Origin: Bacillota bacterium
GTDB lineage: Bacteria; Bacillota; Clostridia; Lachnospirales; Lachnospiraceae
DNA: 64,000 nucleotides
NCBI GenBank assembly: GCA_029226935.1
Contig: JAQXYZ010000072.1
Span: forward strand, 62,001 to 126,000
Reading direction: 5' to 3'
The position numbers and the translations under genes are program-made. Of the stretch, positions 61,448 to 64,000 are shown piece by piece (position 1 is the first letter of the stretch; every line of letters starts with the position of its first letter). The notes below the pieces were generated by a model that made no database searches, was not told the DNA's origin, and saw only the letters and a program-made list of their open reading frames with translations.

Positions 61448-62173
61448 ATGGTTAGAAAGATTATTCATATAGACGAGGAAAAATGTAATGGATGTGGAGC
61501 CTGTGTAACGGCATGCCATGAAAATGCAATTGGATTGGTAGATGGAAAGGCAAAGCTCCTTCGAGACGACTATTGTGATGGCCTTGGGGATTGTCTGCCA
61601 ACATGTCCCACCGGTGCAATTACGTTTGTGGAGAGAGAAGCGGCGGCATATGATGAAGCCGCTGTAAAAGAAAATCAAAAGAAGATGGAAATCCGGCGAA
61701 GAATGAAGGAACTTAACGGTGGAGGATGTCCAGGGGCGAGAATGCGTCAGATGAAGCATGAAGAGGATAGTGAAAAATCGGAAAATCAAGGTATTTTGAA
61801 TATGGCATCAAAGTTGCAGAATTGGCCGGTTCAGATTAAACTGACGCCCACAAATGCTCCTTGTTTCGAAGGAGCAAGGCTTTTGATTGCTGCCGACTGT
61901 GCAGCGTATGCATATGCTGCATTTCATCATAAATTGATGAAGGGAAAGGTAACATTGATCGGTTGTCCCAAGCTGGATGATATTGATTACAGTGAGAAGT
62001 TAACCCAGATTATTGCCAATAATGATGTTAAGGGAGTAACCATTGTGAGAATGGAAGTGCCATGCTGCGGTGGACTGGAAATGGCAGCGAAAAAGGCGAT
62101 ACAAAACAGCGGAAAATTTATTCCATGGCAGGTAGTAACGATTTCTATTGATGGAACGATTCTGTCTGAATAG
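61448..62173 (+). CDS. 4Fe-4S dicluster-type ferredoxin domain protein
   Basis: A 241-residue cytosolic protein. The N-terminal bacterial ferredoxin domain has CNGCGACVTACHENAI and a second, irregular set CDGLGDCLPTCPTGAI. The following region (100-241) carries further Cys-containing strings (APCFEGARLLIAADCAAYAYAAFH, LIGCPKLDD, VPCCGGLEMAA). It is likely an electron carrier or sensor under control of the adjacent Crp/Fnr protein. CAGGAGG lies before the ATG. Followed by a cupin. Confidence 0.88.
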   Translation: MVRKIIHIDEEKCNGCGACVTACHENAIGLVDGKAKLLRDDYCDGLGDCLPTCPTGAITFVEREAAAYDEAAVKENQKKMEIRRRMKELNGGGCPGARMRQMKHEEDSEKSENQGILNMASKLQNWPVQIKLTPTNAPCFEGARLLIAADCAAYAYAAFHHKLMKGKVTLIGCPKLDDIDYSEKLTQIIANNDVKGVTIVRMEVPCCGGLEMAAKKAIQNSGKFIPWQVVTISIDGTILSE

Positions 62174-62222
62174 ATAAAAATGAGGCGAAAGCTCGCAATT
62201 AATAGAAAGGATGGATGGTAAG

Positions 62223-62558
62223 ATGAGCTATATCAAAAATATTGAACACGAGAAGGTGTTGAAATTGGCAGATCAGGTTCAAGTAATGCCCGGACAGATT
62301 GTGAGTAAAACATTAGCACAAAACGAGGCAGTGAGCGTTACTTTATTTGCCTTTGCAAAAGGAGAAGAGATTGGTGCACATGATTCTTCAGGGGATGCAT
62401 TCGTAACTGTTTTGGAGGGAACTGGAAGATTTACCGTAGGTGGAGTGGAACATGTCGTTCGTGCAGGAGAAGCACTGGTTATGCCTGCGAATATAAAGCA
62501 TGCCGTGTATGGAGAAGAAGATTTTAAATGGATTCTTACAGTAGTATTTCCTTCGTAA
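62223..62558 (+). CDS. Small cupin-domain protein
   Basis: A 111-residue single cupin barrel. Residues GEEIGAHDSSGDAFVTVLEG form motif 1 and MPANIKHAVYGEEDFKWIL motif 2, with His residues placed for metal binding. The ATG at 62223 is chosen with AAAGG upstream; the track ATG at 62211 overlaps that site. It is in one operon with the ferredoxin gene (50-nt gap) and ends at a strong terminator. Substrate unknown. Confidence 0.85.
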   Translation: MSYIKNIEHEKVLKLADQVQVMPGQIVSKTLAQNEAVSVTLFAFAKGEEIGAHDSSGDAFVTVLEGTGRFTVGGVEHVVRAGEALVMPANIKHAVYGEEDFKWILTVVFPS

Positions 62559-62590
62559 AAAATAACGGATAGTAAATAATAAATTAATAT

Positions 62591-62646
62591 TTACAGATCC
62601 AATATGCTGCTTAGCGATGCAGAGTATATTGGGTCTGTAATTTTTT
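62591..62646 (+). terminator. Terminator of the ferredoxin-cupin operon
   Basis: TTACAGATCCAATAT (62591-62605) pairs with ATATTGGGTCTGTAA (62626-62640), one G-U or mismatch, followed by T6. Confidence 0.85.
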
Positions 62647-62702
62647 GTGAATGTTTTGATAAAATTATTTGATGTCAAATAAACAGTAAAAAATATATAA
62701 GC

Positions 62703-62747
62703 ATGCCGGAGACAAGCTGTTTAATGCAAAATGTCGCCGGCATTTTA
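62703..62747. other. Second hairpin in the cupin-sortase gap
   Basis: ATGCCGGAGACA pairs with TGTCGCCGGCAT (one mismatch), followed by TTTT. It may be a backup terminator, or the terminator for an unannotated minus-strand transcript. The rest of the 288-bp gap holds a weak promoter and nothing else I can name. Confidence 0.5.
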
Positions 62748-62785
62748 TTGTGCAACAAAACTTGTACAATATGTGGACAAAATGC

Positions 62786-62813
62786 TTGAATTAATTTCAA
62801 GATATAGTAAAAT
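62786..62813 (+). promoter_or_regulatory. Candidate promoter of the sortase gene
   Basis: TTGAAT (62786-62791), 16 bp, TAAAAT (62808-62813), about 30 nt upstream of the ATG. The -35 overlaps an imperfect CTTGA/TCAAG inverted repeat. Confidence 0.4.
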
Positions 62814-62846
62814 AAGATATATATGCCATTAAAGGAGAAGTGTGTC

Positions 62847-64000
62847 ATGCCGGCAGATGAGCTGACAGTTGCAGGAAGACGATTCCGCACTCACGCGGAT
62901 TATGAAGCTGCATTACGCGACCAAAGAAAAATAGATAGTATCAAAGCGCAGACCAATTTAAATGACCCCAAGCAGTTATATGAATTATTTCAGGAACTGC
63001 AGAGCGGAATTTATCGTTTTGAGACAACGGTAGGAAATGATTTTGATGATGAAATATACGAAAAGATAGAAGCATTAAAGAAACAGGGAATTACTGCTGA
63101 AAATGCAAAGAATGCACTGAAAGATAAGAAGAAAGCAAAAAAAGAGAAAATTCCAAGAAGTCCCAAGGCATCAAAAACAAAGAAAAATGTTGGAAAAAAG
63201 AAACTGGAAGATTATGACAAGAATATGCAGGAGCAGATTCTTGAGGAGTTAAAGAAGCAGGAAAAACGACGGAAATTGATAGTGGCAGTTGCTTCAGTTG
63301 TGGCAGTTCTATGTTTCGGATATTTTGGCATTTATTATTTCTATAGTGCAAGGACAAGCATGGATTACAATGAGCTTGCAGCGCTTAAGGGAAGTGAAGC
63401 ACTTTCTTCCACACAGGAGAGAAATGAATTTTCATTACATAAGCAGTCTGTCAAGATGCCGGATGTTCTGGATGAATATAAAACTTTATATGAAAAGAAT
63501 AAAAAGCTAATCGGATGGCTTAAAATTGACGATACAATAATAGATTACCCTGTTATGCAGACAAATAATAATGAGTATTATTTGGAGCATAACTTTAATC
63601 AGGAATATGATAGGAACGGAAGCCTTTTTCTTGATTGTGACTGTCAGATTTATCCTCGGTCTACGAATCTGATTATTTATGGACATCACATGAAATCAGG
63701 ACAGATGTTTGGACAGCTTCAGAAATATGCTAAAGCATCTTATGGAAAGAAGCATTCTATCATTCAGTTTGACAGTATTTATGAAAAGGCAACCTATCAG
63801 GTAATGTATGTATTCCGTTCTCAGGTTTATAGTGAGAATGATGTAGTTTTTAAATATTATCAGTTTATAGAGGCAAATTCGGAGAAAGAGTTTGATTCCT
63901 ATATGCAGGAAATGGCAAAGCTGAGTCTGTATGATACAGGGGTTACAGCCAGCTACGGTGATAGTTTGCTTACATTGTCCACCTGTGACAATTCTCAGGA
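62847..64000 (+). CDS. srtB: Class B sortase, truncated by the window end
   Basis: This gene is open to position 64000 (384 codons) and is absent from the ORF track. The ATG at 62847 has AAAGGAG with 9-nt spacing. Residues 1-140 are a charged cytosolic region, very Lys-rich at 95-125 (KDKKKAKKEKI, SKTKKNVGKKK). A membrane helix at about 147-170 is followed by the sortase barrel: IGWLKIDDTIIDYPVMQ, LIIYGHHM with the catalytic His, and TLSTCDN with the catalytic Cys. The Arg lies beyond the window. It anchors proteins with NPxTG-like signals; no substrate is visible here. Confidence 0.88.
   Translation, partial: MPADELTVAGRRFRTHADYEAALRDQRKIDSIKAQTNLNDPKQLYELFQELQSGIYRFETTVGNDFDDEIYEKIEALKKQGITAENAKNALKDKKKAKKEKIPRSPKASKTKKNVGKKKLEDYDKNMQEQILEELKKQEKRRKLIVAVASVVAVLCFGYFGIYYFYSARTSMDYNELAALKGSEALSSTQERNEFSLHKQSVKMPDVLDEYKTLYEKNKKLIGWLKIDDTIIDYPVMQTNNNEYYLEHNFNQEYDRNGSLFLDCDCQIYPRSTNLIIYGHHMKSGQMFGQLQKYAKASYGKKHSIIQFDSIYEKATYQVMYVFRSQVYSENDVVFKYYQFIEANSEKEFDSYMQEMAKLSLYDTGVTASYGDSLLTLSTCDNSQ

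Noticed and set aside
59625-62769. Two copies of TTGTACAA (59625-59632 and 62762-62769) as a shared operator
   Set aside because: Eight-base AT-rich palindromes are common, and neither copy has consistent spacing to a promoter.
62675-62890. Minus-strand ORF in the cupin-sortase gap
   Set aside because: It covers terminator-like hairpins and the sortase start, and has no ribosome site or recognisable sequence.
1-64000. CRISPR arrays, tRNA or rRNA genes, prophage or complete IS
   Set aside because: None found by eye: no regularly spaced repeats, no cloverleaf with CCA end, and no transposase or phage structural gene.

Overview
The window looks like chromosome of an anaerobic, low-GC Gram-positive bacterium of the class Clostridia, most likely family Lachnospiraceae. 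The evidence is strong AGGAGG ribosome sites, TTG/GTG starts, a T-box leader, single-membrane cell-wall genes (two D-Ala-D-Ala carboxypeptidases, GH25 and SleB-like hydrolases, sortase B), a SpoIID-family protein, an Rnf complex, and the cmk-ispH-rpsA order. No tRNA, rRNA, CRISPR array, complete insertion sequence or prophage was seen. Species and genus cannot be fixed from the sequence alone.

Layout. 1-6.4 kb: rpsU, a PF06541 membrane protein, a carboxypeptidase, a metallophosphoesterase, deoC, the condensin partners scpA-scpB, and a second carboxypeptidase on the minus strand. 6.6-12 kb: a five-gene biotin-dependent, sodium-pump-type decarboxylase cluster holding two different carboxyltransferases, one biotin carrier, OadG and OadB. 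12-16 kb: an NYN-LOTUS protein, TetR and RpiR regulators, and a BaiN/HI0933-like flavoprotein. 16.0-18.7 kb: an accessory island with a helix-turn-helix protein, a 59-residue ribbon-helix-helix protein missed by the ORF track, a secreted unknown and a nuclease/transposase remnant. It lies between the flavoprotein and cmk. 18.7-23.4 kb: cmk, ispH, rpsA, cheR and an exonuclease-like gene.

23.6-29.6 kb: rnfCDGEAB, with a convergent apbE flavin transferase that can mature RnfG and RnfD. 29.7-35.5 kb: GH25, an AP2-domain protein, a SleB-like hydrolase, thrC and a REC-GGDEF protein. 35.6-39.4 kb: citrate synthase and PEP carboxykinase, divergently transcribed, then a free-standing structured RNA with its own promoter and terminator (candidate 6S RNA). 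39.4-49.5 kb: a long SpoIID-family protein, YihY, T-box-pheS-pheT, an M18 aminopeptidase, queA and a PilZ protein. 49.5-58.3 kb: aroF-tyrA (minus), an EF-G-like GTPase, a membrane protein of unknown function, and leuS. 58.3-64 kb: small genes of unknown function including a Cys-rich duplicated protein, an AEC transporter, a Crp/Fnr regulator divergent from a ferredoxin-cupin pair, and a sortase B gene cut by the window end.

The metabolic genes fit an anaerobe that manages C4/C3 carbon (oxaloacetate, pyruvate, PEP, citrate) and conserves energy through ion-pumping membrane complexes (biotin decarboxylase and Rnf). The most distinctive items are: a perfect promoter whose 17-bp spacer is filled by two 8-bp operator repeats, with a second pair just downstream; the decarboxylase cluster that could act as a transcarboxylase; an EF-G paralog lacking the catalytic His; a class-II-positioned Crp/Fnr palindrome; and the candidate 6S RNA.
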